Shown here one piece after another: positions 26,499-35,332 of a stretch of 54,177 nt of DNA. This DNA is from Bacteroidota bacterium. GTDB taxonomy: Bacteria > Bacteroidota > Bacteroidia > Chitinophagales > Saprospiraceae. Each line of letters begins with the position of its first letter. Positions within the stretch are counted from its first letter, which is position 1. The notes beneath the pieces were generated by a model. That model did no database searches and was not told the origin of the DNA. It worked only from the letters and a program-made list of their open reading frames with translations. The position numbers were made by a program, and so were the translations under genes. Where the stretch lies: the NCBI GenBank assembly GCA_029561355.1, contig JAKQJD010000249.1, positions 1-54,177 on the forward strand, given 5' to 3'.

Positions 26499-27848
26499 AT
26501 GAAACGTACCCTTTTTATCAGCGTATTCGCTTCGGTGATCCTGCTTTTCAGCACTTTATCCGGCTGCAAACAGTATAATAAAGATTACCAGGCCAAAGCC
26601 CAAAATCCCGAATTCATTCACAAAGGCGTGCGCCGGCTGACCGATATTATCCGGCACGACATATTCGCACCGCCTATTTCCGCCCGTATTTACGCCTATT
26701 CTTCCATCGCCGCCTACGAAGCGCTGGTGCCCGGCTACCCCGAATACCGAAGCCTGGCCGGCCAACTCAACGGCCTGCAGCCGGGCCCCAAACCGGAAGC
26801 CGGCAAAGAGTACTGCTATCCGCTGGCCGGCGTCAATGCCATGCTGACGATGGGCAAACAACTTGTCTTTTCCGAGGGCGATGTGCAGGATCTGGAAGAA
26901 ACGTTGTTCAAGGAATTTTCCGACATGAACATGCCGCCCGACGTGTATGAACGTTCCATGGCATACGGCGACGCGGTAGCAAAACACATCCTCGCCTGGT
27001 CGAAAAAAGACAACTACGCCCAGACACGGAGTATGCCCAAATACACCATCCAGTCGGAAGCAGCCTCCCGATGGGTGCCTACGCCGCCCATGTATGCCGA
27101 TGCGCTGGAACCCCACTGGGCCAAAATCCGCCCGTGGGTGATCGATTCGCCCGGCCAGTTCACTTGCAGCCTGCCGATTGCTTACAGCGATAAAAAGGGC
27201 AGCGAATTCTACAACCAGGCACTGGAAATACATGATATTATAAAAAACCTGACACCCTGGCAGGATTCTACCGCCTGGTATTGGGACGACAATCCGTTCA
27301 AACTCGAAGTGAGCGGCCACTTCGCTTACGGCCGGAAAAAAATCAGCCCCGGGGGCCACTGGATGAACATCGCCTCTCATGCCAATCGCAAAGCGAAAGC
27401 CGACATCATGCAGTCCACAGAAACATATGTGAAAGTAGCCTGCGGCCTCGTTGATGGGTTTATTGTGTGCTGGGATGCAAAATACAAGTTCAACCTGATC
27501 CGTCCGGAATCCTATATCAATAAGTACATCGACCCGGAATGGCGTCCGTTGATCCAGACGCCGCCGTTCCCCGAACATCCCAGCGGACACAGCACCATTT
27601 CCGGCGCCGCCGCTACCATTCTGACCAACATTTATGGCGCTGATTTCGCCTTTTCCGACAGCACGGAAATGGAGTTCGGTATTCCGCCACGTGATTTCAA
27701 GTCATTTGAAGAAGCCGCTCAACAAGCTGGAGCGAGCCGTATGTTCGGCGGTATTCACTACCTCAACGGGAATCTGTCGGGCCTGAAAACAGGCGCAGAA
27801 ATCGGCCAATACATCTCCACCAAAATACAGACGAGAAAATCTAAATGA
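26499..27848 (+). CDS. Vanadium-dependent haloperoxidase/PAP2-like lipoprotein
   Basis: A 449-residue protein with lipobox LSGC near residue 25. The C-terminal half has the active-site set shared by vanadium haloperoxidases and PAP2 acid phosphatases: KYKFNLIRPESY (about 328-339), EHPSGHSTISG (about 359-369) and SRMFGGIHYLNG (about 412-423). These bind vanadate or phosphate and contain the catalytic His. Whether the cofactor is vanadate or the enzyme is a phosphatase cannot be read from these motifs. The N-terminal half is helical, as in haloperoxidases. The gene is isolated, with its own -7 box. Confidence 0.87.
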   Translation: MKRTLFISVFASVILLFSTLSGCKQYNKDYQAKAQNPEFIHKGVRRLTDIIRHDIFAPPISARIYAYSSIAAYEALVPGYPEYRSLAGQLNGLQPGPKPEAGKEYCYPLAGVNAMLTMGKQLVFSEGDVQDLEETLFKEFSDMNMPPDVYERSMAYGDAVAKHILAWSKKDNYAQTRSMPKYTIQSEAASRWVPTPPMYADALEPHWAKIRPWVIDSPGQFTCSLPIAYSDKKGSEFYNQALEIHDIIKNLTPWQDSTAWYWDDNPFKLEVSGHFAYGRKKISPGGHWMNIASHANRKAKADIMQSTETYVKVACGLVDGFIVCWDAKYKFNLIRPESYINKYIDPEWRPLIQTPPFPEHPSGHSTISGAAATILTNIYGADFAFSDSTEMEFGIPPRDFKSFEEAAQQAGASRMFGGIHYLNGNLSGLKTGAEIGQYISTKIQTRKSK

Positions 27849-28205
27849 AGGATTGATCATTCGGATGGCGCGCTGTTTGCTGCCCTGTAGGAAAAACCTC
27901 GATTTGCACCAGGCACACACAGTCAAAAAATACGGAACCGCTGATTTGAAAAAATCAGCAAAGGAAATGACGCTCCTGCAAAACATTTTTGGAAATCGGG
28001 AGTTTCTTCAACATTGTGTACCGGGTAAGGAAAACGGGAGAGGAACTCAAACACCGTTTAATCTTCTTTTCCGGTCGTGCTCCCAAAAAACGCTACCGAT
28101 GAAACATCGGGCATAAATTAATATGACAACAATTCAGGTTTCCGGCTGAAAAGCCGGAACTTTGCATCTAAACCAAAAGTCTTTCACTTATTTACAGCCA
28201 TCGCG
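27849..28205 (+). other. 357-base intergenic region with three compact hairpins
   Basis: No convincing gene is seen. Three hairpins occur: GCTGATTT-GAAA-AAATCAGC (27940-27959), CCGATG-AAA-CATCGG (28096-28110) and TTCCGGCT-GAAA-AGCCGGAA (28140-28159). Two have the GNRA-type loop GAAA and the third can be read as CCGAT-GAAAC-ATCGG. The last one ends in GAACTTTG, one mismatch from a -7 box, 40 bases before the rluB start. Possible uses are a small RNA, a leader structure or attenuation. None is proven. Confidence 0.45.
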
Positions 28206-29807
28206 ATGGAAGAAAAAAAACGCCGTCCGCGCATCCACAAGCCGGACACAGGTTTCTCGCTGCAAGAGCGACCGAAACCTTTTCGTTCTGAAGAATCAGA
28301 AACCCGGGACGAAAACACAGAAACGAAAAAAAACCAGGAAGACCGCAACGAAAGCGGCGGCTACGAGCGCAAGCCGTGGCAGGACCGCAGCCAGGAAGGC
28401 AGCGACCGTCCTTTCCAGCAAAACCGCGACCGCAACGAAGGCGGCGGCTACGAGCGCAAGCCGTGGCAAGACCGTAGCCAGGGCGGCAACGACCGGCCTT
28501 TCCAGCAAAACCGCGAAGGTGGTGGCGGCTACGAACGCAAACCATGGCAGGATCGCAGCCAGGGCGGCAACGACCGTCCGTACCAGCAAAACCGTGAAGG
28601 CGGCGGTGGCGGCGGTTACGAACGCAAACCATGGCAGGATCGCAGCCAGGGCGGCAACGACCGTCCGTACCAGCAAAACCGCGAAGGCGGCGGCGGTGGC
28701 GGTTACGAACGCAAACCATGGCAGGATCGCAGTCAGGGCGGCAATGACCGTCCGTACCAGCCCAACCGCGAAGGCGGCGGCGGCGGCTACGAGCGCAAAC
28801 CATGGCAGGATCGCAGCCAGGGCGGTAGCGACCGTCCGTACCAGCCCAACCGCGAAGGCGGCGGCGGTGGCGGTTACGAGCGCAGACCTTACAACAAAAG
28901 CGGCGGCGGCGGCGGTTTCGGCGCTAAAAAACCGTTTGGCAAAAAGCCTTTCCGCAAAAAAGAAGAATTCTACATCGAGCCGCAACCCAAGCCCAACCTT
29001 CCTTCGGGCGAAGGCATGCCGCTCAATAAATACCTCGCTCACTGCGGCATTTCATCGCGCCGCAAAGCAGTCGAGTTTATCGAACAAGGTCTTGTTACCG
29101 TCAACGGCGAAGTAAAATCGGAACCGTACTACCGCATTCAGGCAGGTGATGTCGTGATGTGCAACGGCAATTCCGCTACCGTGCAGGAACGTATGGTGTA
29201 CGTGCTGCTCAACAAGCCTAAAAACGTAATTACGACCACTGAAGACGATCGCGGCCGCAATACGGTGCTCGATATCGTCGATCCAAGTTTCCCTGAACGC
29301 CTGTTTCCCGTAGGTCGCCTCGACCGCGACACGACGGGCCTCATCCTCATCACCAACGACGGGGATCTGGCACAGAAACTGTCGCATCCGAGCCACAGCG
29401 TACAGAAGCAGTACCGCGTGGGACTGCGCCGCCCGCTCACACAAGCCGATTTCGAACACCTCGAACGCGGCGTGGAACTGGAAGACGGCCTCATGGAAGT
29501 TAACTGGATCCGTTTCTCGGAAGACCATCCCGAACGCGATATCGTGGAACTGGAAATCTCTTCCGGCCGCAACCGAATCGTGCGCCGGTTGTTTGAACAC
29601 CTGGGCTACGAGATCTTCAAACTGGACCGCTTCTATTTCGCGGGCCTCACGAAGAAGGAACTGCCGCGCGGTTCTTTCCGCGAACTGACGCAACGCGAAA
29701 TCATCATGCTGAAACATTTCACCGGCCATCCGAAAGGCAGACCGGAAGATGTAAATGCGGAAGTGCCGGAGACGGACGACACTGCGGAAGCAGACGAACA
29801 AGCATAA
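28206..29807 (+). CDS. rluB: 23S rRNA pseudouridine synthase RluB with long Gly/Arg-rich repeat tail
   Basis: The 533-residue protein has a normal RsuA/RluB-type C-terminal half: an S4 RNA-binding domain from about residue 271 (MPLNKYLAHCGISSRRKAVE), then the synthase domain with catalytic Asp373 in GRLDRDTTGL. It should modify 23S rRNA. The N-terminal 270 residues are unusual: a charged lead, six 27-29-residue repeats (unit begins GGYERKPWQDRSQ and ends NREGGGG; residues 51-221), a broken seventh, and a Lys/Phe-rich linker. The repeat is likely disordered and RNA-binding, like RGG tails. The family is normally about 240-300 residues without this tail. Confidence 0.92.
   Translation: MEEKKRRPRIHKPDTGFSLQERPKPFRSEESETRDENTETKKNQEDRNESGGYERKPWQDRSQEGSDRPFQQNRDRNEGGGYERKPWQDRSQGGNDRPFQQNREGGGGYERKPWQDRSQGGNDRPYQQNREGGGGGGYERKPWQDRSQGGNDRPYQQNREGGGGGGYERKPWQDRSQGGNDRPYQPNREGGGGGYERKPWQDRSQGGSDRPYQPNREGGGGGGYERRPYNKSGGGGGFGAKKPFGKKPFRKKEEFYIEPQPKPNLPSGEGMPLNKYLAHCGISSRRKAVEFIEQGLVTVNGEVKSEPYYRIQAGDVVMCNGNSATVQERMVYVLLNKPKNVITTTEDDRGRNTVLDIVDPSFPERLFPVGRLDRDTTGLILITNDGDLAQKLSHPSHSVQKQYRVGLRRPLTQADFEHLERGVELEDGLMEVNWIRFSEDHPERDIVELEISSGRNRIVRRLFEHLGYEIFKLDRFYFAGLTKKELPRGSFRELTQREIIMLKHFTGHPKGRPEDVNAEVPETDDTAEADEQA
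28356..28868 (+). repeat. In-gene tandem repeat (about 81-87 bp unit, six copies) in rluB
   Basis: Six near-identical units encode GGYERKPWQDRSQ-GG-NDRPYQQNREGGGG. Later units are nearly identical in DNA (units 3-5), which points to recent expansion. Lengths differ by whole codons in the Gly stretch, so the frame is kept. The +2 frame of the same stretch is also open, giving a false Ala/Arg/Thr-rich ORF. Confidence 0.95.
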
Positions 29808-29828
29808 AACATACTATGAATAAAGGCG

Positions 29829-29863
29829 AGGCCGGCAGGATGTATTCCTGTCGGCCTTTTTTT
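29829..29863 (+). terminator. Rho-independent terminator after rluB
   Basis: AGGCCGGCAGGA (29829-29840) pairs with TCCTGTCGGCCT (29846-29857) around TGTAT, followed by TTTTTTT. This is a classical terminator 22 bases past the rluB stop. Confidence 0.9.
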
Positions 29864-29884
29864 GTGCCTGGGTGCTCCGTTCAT

Positions 29885-29915
29885 TGCAGGCCCGGAATGC
29901 AAGCGTTATATTTGT
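29885..29915 (+). promoter_or_regulatory. Promoter of the outer-membrane barrel gene
   Basis: TTG (29885-29887), 20 bases, then TATATTTG (29908-29915). This matches the Bacteroidota form TTG/TAnnTTTG. Placement between the rluB terminator and the start at 29960 fits a 5' UTR of about 38 bases. Confidence 0.65.
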
Positions 29916-29959
29916 CCAGTCATAACCCCGCAAGCCGCTCATTCAAAAACATTCTTATT

Positions 29960-30583
29960 ATGAAAACGATCCAGCCATTTCTGCTGACCCTTCTCCTTTT
30001 TATGTGTGCTGCGCCGCACCTCAGTGCCCAACTTACGGAAGGCAAGCCCCGTTTCGGCCTCAAATTCGGCGTTTCCGGCTCAAGCCTCTACGACGATGCC
30101 AATGCCGACGATAAAAAATCGCGCATCGGGATTACCGGCGGCGGATTTGTAAAAATTCCGGTCGGCAAACACCTTGCCCTGCGCCCGGAACTGCTGTTCA
30201 CTACAAAAGGCGCCGAATTCGATTTCATCGGCGGCAATACCTCCGACCTGAAACTCAGTTACCTTGAAATTCCGCTTTCCCTGGAATTCAACATCGCCAT
30301 CATCAATATCCACGCCGGCGTACATGCCGGACTGCTGGCAACGGCGGAAGGCACGTTTAAGGACAGTCAGGGCAATGCCATTACCACCGACTTCGGGAAA
30401 GAAGACCTGGAAAGTTTCGACTACGGCTGGCACGTCGGCGGCGGTATCGATCTGGGAAATATCGGTATTCACCTGCGTGTTTCGCGCGGTTTGCAGGATA
30501 TCAGCAAAGATGACTCCGTGGCGGATGTTTTCGGCAGTTTGAAAAACGCGTCGTGGTCGTTGACGGCAGCGTACGGGTTTTAG
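29960..30583 (+). CDS. Outer-membrane beta-barrel protein (porin/OmpX-like family)
   Basis: A 207-residue exported protein with a signal peptide (MKTIQPFLLTLLLFMCAAPHLSAQ). The rest reads as alternating beta strands with Gly and aromatic residues: RFGLKFGVSGSSLYDD, GGGFVKIPVGKHLALRPELLF, LEIPLSLEFNI, GVHAGLLATAEG, GWHVGGGIDLGNIGIHLRVS, and the last strand SWSLTAAYGF ending in Phe. This is the PorT/outer-membrane barrel type common in Bacteroidota. Function is unassigned. The start was placed at the signal peptide; the earlier ATG at 29816 overlaps the rluB terminator. The stop TAG is the first triplet of the following hairpin. Confidence 0.85.
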   Translation: MKTIQPFLLTLLLFMCAAPHLSAQLTEGKPRFGLKFGVSGSSLYDDANADDKKSRIGITGGGFVKIPVGKHLALRPELLFTTKGAEFDFIGGNTSDLKLSYLEIPLSLEFNIAIINIHAGVHAGLLATAEGTFKDSQGNAITTDFGKEDLESFDYGWHVGGGIDLGNIGIHLRVSRGLQDISKDDSVADVFGSLKNASWSLTAAYGF

Positions 30584-30816
30584 AGGGTGAGAAATGTGAG
30601 AGGGTGAGAGAAGTGAGAGCCGACTTCGATTACACCGCTTCGCTCCAGTCAAAGGTTTTTTTATTTTTTGGTTGTAAGTTATTGATTACTAATAACCTAT
30701 GGCCAATGGGCGCAGGCAAATGCTATTATTTATACTCAGATTGTAGAGCGAAGCGGTGTACTCGAAGTCGGCTCTCACCCTCTCACATCTCTCACCCTCT
30801 CACTTTCTTATACTTC
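30584..30816. repeat. GTGAGAG-family stop-to-stop hairpin
   Basis: From the barrel gene: TAG-AGGGTGAGAAATGTGAG..., then core AGCCGACTTCGATTACACCG and CTTCGCTCCAGTC. From the S74 gene (minus): TGA-GAAGTATAAGAAAGTGAG..., then AGCCGACTTCGAGTACACCG CTTCGCTC. The arms pair over about 65 bases. The middle (about 30650-30742) is AT-rich and includes GGTTGTAAGTTATTGATTAC. The S74 stop TGA is itself part of a GTGAGA word. Confidence 0.93.
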
Positions 30817-32631
30817 TCACTTCTTTTCCAAGTCTCTGATCCGCTGTTCCAGCCGCTCAATCTGCGCCTGCTGCTCCTGCACTGCTTTGACCAGCACCGG
30901 AATGAGGTCGGAGTAATACACGCCCAGCGCTTCCGCTTTTTTGGGTGTCAGGTTGCCTTTCCCGTCGTTGATCCATTCCGTGTCGGACACCACTTCGGGC
31001 ACGACGGTTTGAAGGTCCTGCGCCAGGAAACCCAGTTTTCGACCTTGTTCGGGGTGATCGATCCATTCGAAACTCACGGGTTTCATGGCTTTTACTTGTG
31101 TCAGCCCGTAGCCGATGGGCTGGATAGACTGTTTCTGGCGCGCATCGGAGGTGTTGATGGTGCCGTTGACGGCGTACAGCACTCTCCAACGCCGGTCGGA
31201 ACTGCCGAGGTCGTAGAAGTTGTTGCTGCCGGGCGACAGCCCGCCGCCAAATTTGAAATTGGAAATCACGTCCGCTTTCGAGATCGTGCCGCTGTAATTT
31301 TCAAATCCACCGAAGATGCCGAGTCCTCCGTTGACCTGCAGTGCGATACCGTCGCCTGAAAAATTATTGAACGTTCCGGCTGGGCTGGAGCCCGTACCGG
31401 TGGCACGCAAGGCGACCAGGCCGTTCAGTTCGATCGCTACGCCGTTGTTCGCTTCGGCTGAGATAGCTTTGCCCGTACCGCCGTTTTGAGAATAGAAGGT
31501 GCTGGAATTGTTGGAGCCCTGCGCATACAGCGATTCGAAGGTGCCCGGCCCGACGAATACGGTGCCGCCATTGTTATTCACAATATCATTTCCGCCGAAT
31601 GATTGCCAGTAAGAACTGCCGCCGCCGGATGGCAGGGTAACTGAGCCGCCGCCACTGCTCAGCGAAAGCGTGCTGCCGTTGAGGGAAAGCGTCTGGATTT
31701 CGTTGGTATTGGACGGATCGAAGGTGACGGTGTTGCCGCCGTTCGATAAGGTCAGGTTGGTGCCGTTGGTCGACAATGTCTGGATCTCGTTGGTATTGGA
31801 AGGGTCGAAGGTGACGGTGTTGCCGCCGTTGGACAAGGTCAGGTTGGTACCGTTGGCAGTCAATACCTGAATTTCGTTGGTATTCGTCAGATCGCCCGTG
31901 TTGCTGATCACGCCGCCATTGATGCTGATGCCGGGTCCGGCAGTGTATGTTCCGCTTCCGGACGGGAGGGTGACAGAGCCGCCGCCGTTGCTCAGAGAAA
32001 GGCTGGAGCCGTTGAGCGACAGCGTTTGTATTTCATTGGTATTGCTCAAATCGCCCGTATTGGAAATGACGTTACTGGCAATTCCAATACCTGGCCCCGC
32101 CGTATAACCGGTATTTCCGGTAAGATCGCTGGATGGAACCCATTGGTTGCCATCCCATTTAAGGATGTTTCCGGTTGCGAGGCCGGCAGTTTGTACGTCG
32201 GGGAGCGTATTGAGTGCCGGCGGGTTCGTGACCGTGCGCGCTGCAAAGGCAAAAGGCACGGACTTCAGTTCTTCCGAACCCAGTTCGATGAAACTGTTTC
32301 CACCGGTCGGGTCGACTTCCACTTTTAAAAATTTGGCATTGGAAGCCCAGGGAATAGTGGAAAAAGTGCCGAAGTCGACCTGCCCGCGACCCACCTGGAG
32401 CGTAACCAGGCCGAATTCATTGGTCGTTGGAGTGTGTTTTTCCCGGTAAATCTGATTTCCGGTAGCCGTAATTTCAGTAATCGTGAAACGCATGGTGACA
32501 GGCTGGCCGGCCAGCACCGTACCGTCGGTGTTTCGGATAATGCCCTGGTAGGAAATGGCATCGGGAATTTGCTGGGCCGACAAAATGGTGCAGCAGAACA
32601 GGAGTGTCTGGAGAATCAGGCTTTTTTTCAT
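30817..32631 (-). CDS. Tail-fiber-like surface protein with S74 intramolecular chaperone domain
   Basis: A 604-residue exported protein with a signal peptide (MKKSLILQTLLFCCTILSAQ). The N-terminal 135 residues form a beta domain (ISYQGIIRNTDGTVLAG...). Then come five similar repeats with TNEIQTLSLNGS and LSLSNGGGSVTLPSG-like words (about 195-340), as in trimeric beta fibres. The C-terminus (about 490-604) is an S74 peptidase/chaperone domain with SDARQKQSI and LGFLAQDLQ, which in phage tail fibres cuts itself off after folding, followed by a coiled coil (QEQQAQIERLEQRIRDLEKK). Such genes are common in Bacteroidota and probably form surface fibres. The Ser/Lys dyad in SDAR..K appears present. 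Confidence 0.88.
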   Translation of the reverse strand: MKKSLILQTLLFCCTILSAQQIPDAISYQGIIRNTDGTVLAGQPVTMRFTITEITATGNQIYREKHTPTTNEFGLVTLQVGRGQVDFGTFSTIPWASNAKFLKVEVDPTGGNSFIELGSEELKSVPFAFAARTVTNPPALNTLPDVQTAGLATGNILKWDGNQWVPSSDLTGNTGYTAGPGIGIASNVISNTGDLSNTNEIQTLSLNGSSLSLSNGGGSVTLPSGSGTYTAGPGISINGGVISNTGDLTNTNEIQVLTANGTNLTLSNGGNTVTFDPSNTNEIQTLSTNGTNLTLSNGGNTVTFDPSNTNEIQTLSLNGSTLSLSSGGGSVTLPSGGGSSYWQSFGGNDIVNNNGGTVFVGPGTFESLYAQGSNNSSTFYSQNGGTGKAISAEANNGVAIELNGLVALRATGTGSSPAGTFNNFSGDGIALQVNGGLGIFGGFENYSGTISKADVISNFKFGGGLSPGSNNFYDLGSSDRRWRVLYAVNGTINTSDARQKQSIQPIGYGLTQVKAMKPVSFEWIDHPEQGRKLGFLAQDLQTVVPEVVSDTEWINDGKGNLTPKKAEALGVYYSDLIPVLVKAVQEQQAQIERLEQRIRDLEKK

Positions 32632-32713
32632 ATCAAAAAGATTGCTTTATTCCTTGATTGCCCGATTCCAGCTAAACGTAAATGCCGCGAAGGATTTCGG
32701 TTCATTCACGGAT

Positions 32714-32788
32714 CTACAAATGTTGGGCTTCTCCGAAGCCGACTCACCCGATCATTCCTACAAATGTTGGGCTTCTCCGAAGCCGACT
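32714..32788. repeat. Tandem 31-bp direct repeat with hairpin core
   Basis: CTACAAATGTTGGGCTTCTC followed by CGAAGCCGACT occurs at 32714-32744 and again at 32758-32788 (44-base period). Each copy contains GGCTTC-TCC-GAAGCC, a small hairpin. It lies upstream of the S74 gene start, in the 271-base spacer shared with the GTGAGAG half-element. Confidence 0.85.
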
Positions 32789-32805
32789 TTGAACCGAGCC
32801 GCCCC

Positions 32806-32902
32806 GGAGCGGAGCGGTGTACGCTACGCATCTCACCCTCTCACCCTCTCACCTTCTCACCCTCTCACTTCTCTCACCCTCTCACTTCTCTCACCCTCAA
32901 TT
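32806..32902 (-). repeat. GTGAGAG half-element behind the RSH gene
   Basis: Read on the minus strand after the RSH stop TAA: AATTGAGGGTGAGAG, then eight or so words of the GTGAGAG/GGGTGAGAG type, then a core ATGCGTAGCGTACACCGCTC. The opposite arm is missing. Confidence 0.85.
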
Positions 32903-35224
32903 TTATTCCACGCGGCTCACCCCCGTCACCCAGTCAAACGCGCGCAGGGCAATAATAGCCCGTTGCAACTGGTCCGTATTGGCTACGATAAGCGAAATGC
33001 GCCCTTCGAAATAACCGCCTTCGCCGCTGATGGAGAACTGGCGGATATTGATACCGAGGTCGGCGATGCGGTTGGTGAGGCGGTTGATAACGCCCGGGCC
33101 GTCGTCGATGCCCGTCACCACGATCTCGGCCAGGAAATCCGATTTAACGGTATTTCCCCACCAGGCTTTCAGGATACGGTGGCCGTAGTTGGCAAGCAGG
33201 TTATCGGCATTGGGGCAACTGGAGCGGTGAATTTTTACGCCGCCCTGCACCAGCACGAACCCGAAAATATCGTCGCCCTGCACCGGGTTGCAGCAGTTGG
33301 CAAAACTGAACTGGTAGTAATTGCCGGGCTCATCGTTGATGATCACCTCGGGTTTGCCGGGCATTTTGGTACGCACCGGCGCGTCGGGCATATGCTCCGG
33401 CGCTTCCGGCTCGTGGGCGTGTTTGGCCACGGTTTTTTGCACCAGCGTAGCGCCTTCCGTGCGGAATTTGCGGCCGAGCCCCGTGAGGTTTACCTGTTCG
33501 AGGTAAATGGCGCTCAAAAATTCCAGCCGGCTCGGGTAGCCGAAGTATTTGGCCAGCATGTCGGCATTGGCTTCTACGGACACTTTCAGCGCATTCAGTT
33601 TGCGGGTCAGGATTTCCTTGCCGTATTCTGCCTGCATACGTTTTTCTTCCTTGAGCGCTACGCGGATGCGGTTGCGGGCCTTGGAAGTGGTAACGTGTTT
33701 GAGCCAGTCTTCGCTGGGTTTCTGGTTTTTATCCGTGATGATCTCGATCTGGTCGCCGTTTTTAAGGCGGTAATGGATCGAAACGGGCAGGTTGTTGACT
33801 TTGGCGGTACGGCAGGCACACCCCACGTCGGAGTGGATACTGAACGCGAAATCAAGAATGGTGGCGCCTTCCGGCATGATGCGCATTTCGCCTTTGGGCG
33901 TGAACACGTGTACCTCATCGGTGAACAGGTTGCTCTGCACATCGGCCAGCAATTCGACGGCGCTGCCCGAGTTGTGGTTTTCCAGCGTTTCGCGCACCTG
34001 ACTCAGCCAGTTATCAAACGTATTGGCTTTGTTGGCAATACTTTTTACACCCTTGTATTTCCAGTGCGCTGCGAAACCGCGCTCGGCAATCTCGTCCATA
34101 CGTTCGGAGCGGATCTGTACTTCCACAAAACGGCCTTCGGGGCCGGCCACGGTGGTGTGCAGCGATTCGTAGCCGTTGGCTTTCGGGTTGGTGATCCAGT
34201 CTTTCAGGCGTTCGGGCACCGGTTTGTAGTGGTCGGTGACGATGGAATACACCTGCCAGCAGGCAAATTTTTCCTGTTCCGGCGGCACATCCACGATGAT
34301 GCGCAGGGCAAAGAGGTCGTAGATGTCCTCGAACTTGACGTTTTTATTTTTGATCTTGTTCCAGATGGAATAAATGCTCTTCGGTCGCCCGGTAATGCGC
34401 ATTTTAAAATCCATCTCTTCCAGCGATTGCAGCAGCGGCGACATGAATGCGTCGATGTATTTCTGACGGGCGCGTTTGGTGTCGGCGAGTTTGGCGGCAA
34501 TGTCCTGGTAAACTTCCGGTTGTGTGATTTTCAGGCAGGTATCCTGAAGTTCCGTTTTGATGGCATTGAGGCCTAGCCGGTGTGCGAGCGGGGTATAGAT
34601 GTAACTGGTTTCGGCAGCGATTTTGAGTTGCTTGTGGTAAGGCATACTCTTGATCGTGCGCAGGTTGTGGAGGCGGTCGGCCATTTTGATGAGTACGACG
34701 CGTACGTCGAACAACATGGCTTTCAACACCTTGCTGAGGTTTTCGGCTTGCGGGCTTTCTTTGTCGTGCAGTCCGTCGAGTTTGGTCAGTCCGTCTACGA
34801 TGCGTGCGATGAGATCACCAAACTGTTTTTTGATGTCGATGGCTTCCACAGGAGTATCTTCCACCACGTCGTGCAGCAAGGCGCAAATAATAGCGGTGGC
34901 ACCCAGCCCGATTTCCTCCACACAAATGCGCGCCACCTCGATGGGGTGCATGATGTATGGCTCGCCGGCTTTGCGGCGCTGGCCGTGGTGCGCTTCTGCC
35001 GCCAGTTCGAATGCGGCGCGGATATCCTCGCGGTCTTTCTGGTTCAGGTCGGTCTTGATGGATTTCAGCAAATTGCGGTATGCGCGCTGAATCAGCACTT
35101 TGTCTTCGTCAGAACCCGGAATGATTGCATCGAAATTTTCGAAACCTGCTATCTCGTGTGCCGATGCCTCTGCGGTATAATCCACCGCATCCTCTATAAT
35201 CGTAATTGTATTTACCTGCTCCAT
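32903..35224 (-). CDS. RelA/SpoT-family (p)ppGpp synthetase/hydrolase
   Basis: The 773-residue stringent-response enzyme makes and degrades (p)ppGpp. Order: HD hydrolase domain with HGQRRKAGEPYIMHPIEVA and the catalytic HDVVEDTP (roughly residues 60-125), synthetase domain with GRPKSIYSIWNKIKNK and DIYDLFALRIIVD (roughly 240-290) and NGYESLHTTV, then TGS with DFAFSIHSDVGC and a C-terminal ACT domain (VVTGIDDGPGVINRLTNRIA). Both active sites look intact, so it should be bifunctional. The start was set at MEQVNTITIIEDAVDYTA; the longer frame runs upstream through the promoter region. A minus-strand promoter lies at 35260-35286. Confidence 0.95.
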   Translation of the reverse strand: MEQVNTITIIEDAVDYTAEASAHEIAGFENFDAIIPGSDEDKVLIQRAYRNLLKSIKTDLNQKDREDIRAAFELAAEAHHGQRRKAGEPYIMHPIEVARICVEEIGLGATAIICALLHDVVEDTPVEAIDIKKQFGDLIARIVDGLTKLDGLHDKESPQAENLSKVLKAMLFDVRVVLIKMADRLHNLRTIKSMPYHKQLKIAAETSYIYTPLAHRLGLNAIKTELQDTCLKITQPEVYQDIAAKLADTKRARQKYIDAFMSPLLQSLEEMDFKMRITGRPKSIYSIWNKIKNKNVKFEDIYDLFALRIIVDVPPEQEKFACWQVYSIVTDHYKPVPERLKDWITNPKANGYESLHTTVAGPEGRFVEVQIRSERMDEIAERGFAAHWKYKGVKSIANKANTFDNWLSQVRETLENHNSGSAVELLADVQSNLFTDEVHVFTPKGEMRIMPEGATILDFAFSIHSDVGCACRTAKVNNLPVSIHYRLKNGDQIEIITDKNQKPSEDWLKHVTTSKARNRIRVALKEEKRMQAEYGKEILTRKLNALKVSVEANADMLAKYFGYPSRLEFLSAIYLEQVNLTGLGRKFRTEGATLVQKTVAKHAHEPEAPEHMPDAPVRTKMPGKPEVIINDEPGNYYQFSFANCCNPVQGDDIFGFVLVQGGVKIHRSSCPNADNLLANYGHRILKAWWGNTVKSDFLAEIVVTGIDDGPGVINRLTNRIADLGINIRQFSISGEGGYFEGRISLIVANTDQLQRAIIALRAFDWVTGVSRVE

Positions 35225-35259
35225 AATGCCCTGCTTGTGATTTAATGCGGTCTGTCCTA

Positions 35260-35286
35260 CAAAATTAGTCAAACAAATGGTTACAA
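35260..35286 (-). promoter_or_regulatory. Candidate RSH promoter
   Basis: On the minus strand TAATTTTG (35260-35267) with TTG at 35284-35286, 16 bases apart. The 5' UTR would be about 28 bases. It is divergent from the strong plus-strand promoter 47 bases away. Confidence 0.55.
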
Positions 35287-35332
35287 CATTGCGTTTAGCG
35301 CTTGTTAACTGTTTTTCTCCGAAAGGAATACT

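Noticed and set aside
27853..28116. 87-codon frame behind the haloperoxidase-like gene
   Set aside because: Basic, Cys-rich translation without signal or domain, overlapping a hairpin; more likely non-coding.
28162..29115. 317-codon Ala/Arg/Thr-rich frame overlapping rluB
   Set aside because: It arises because the rluB tandem repeat is open in a second frame; no independent support.
32555..34576. Long plus-strand frame (673 codons) opposite the RSH gene
   Set aside because: It runs through a GTGAGAG repeat and the antisense of a clear RelA/SpoT protein; low-complexity translation, no domain.
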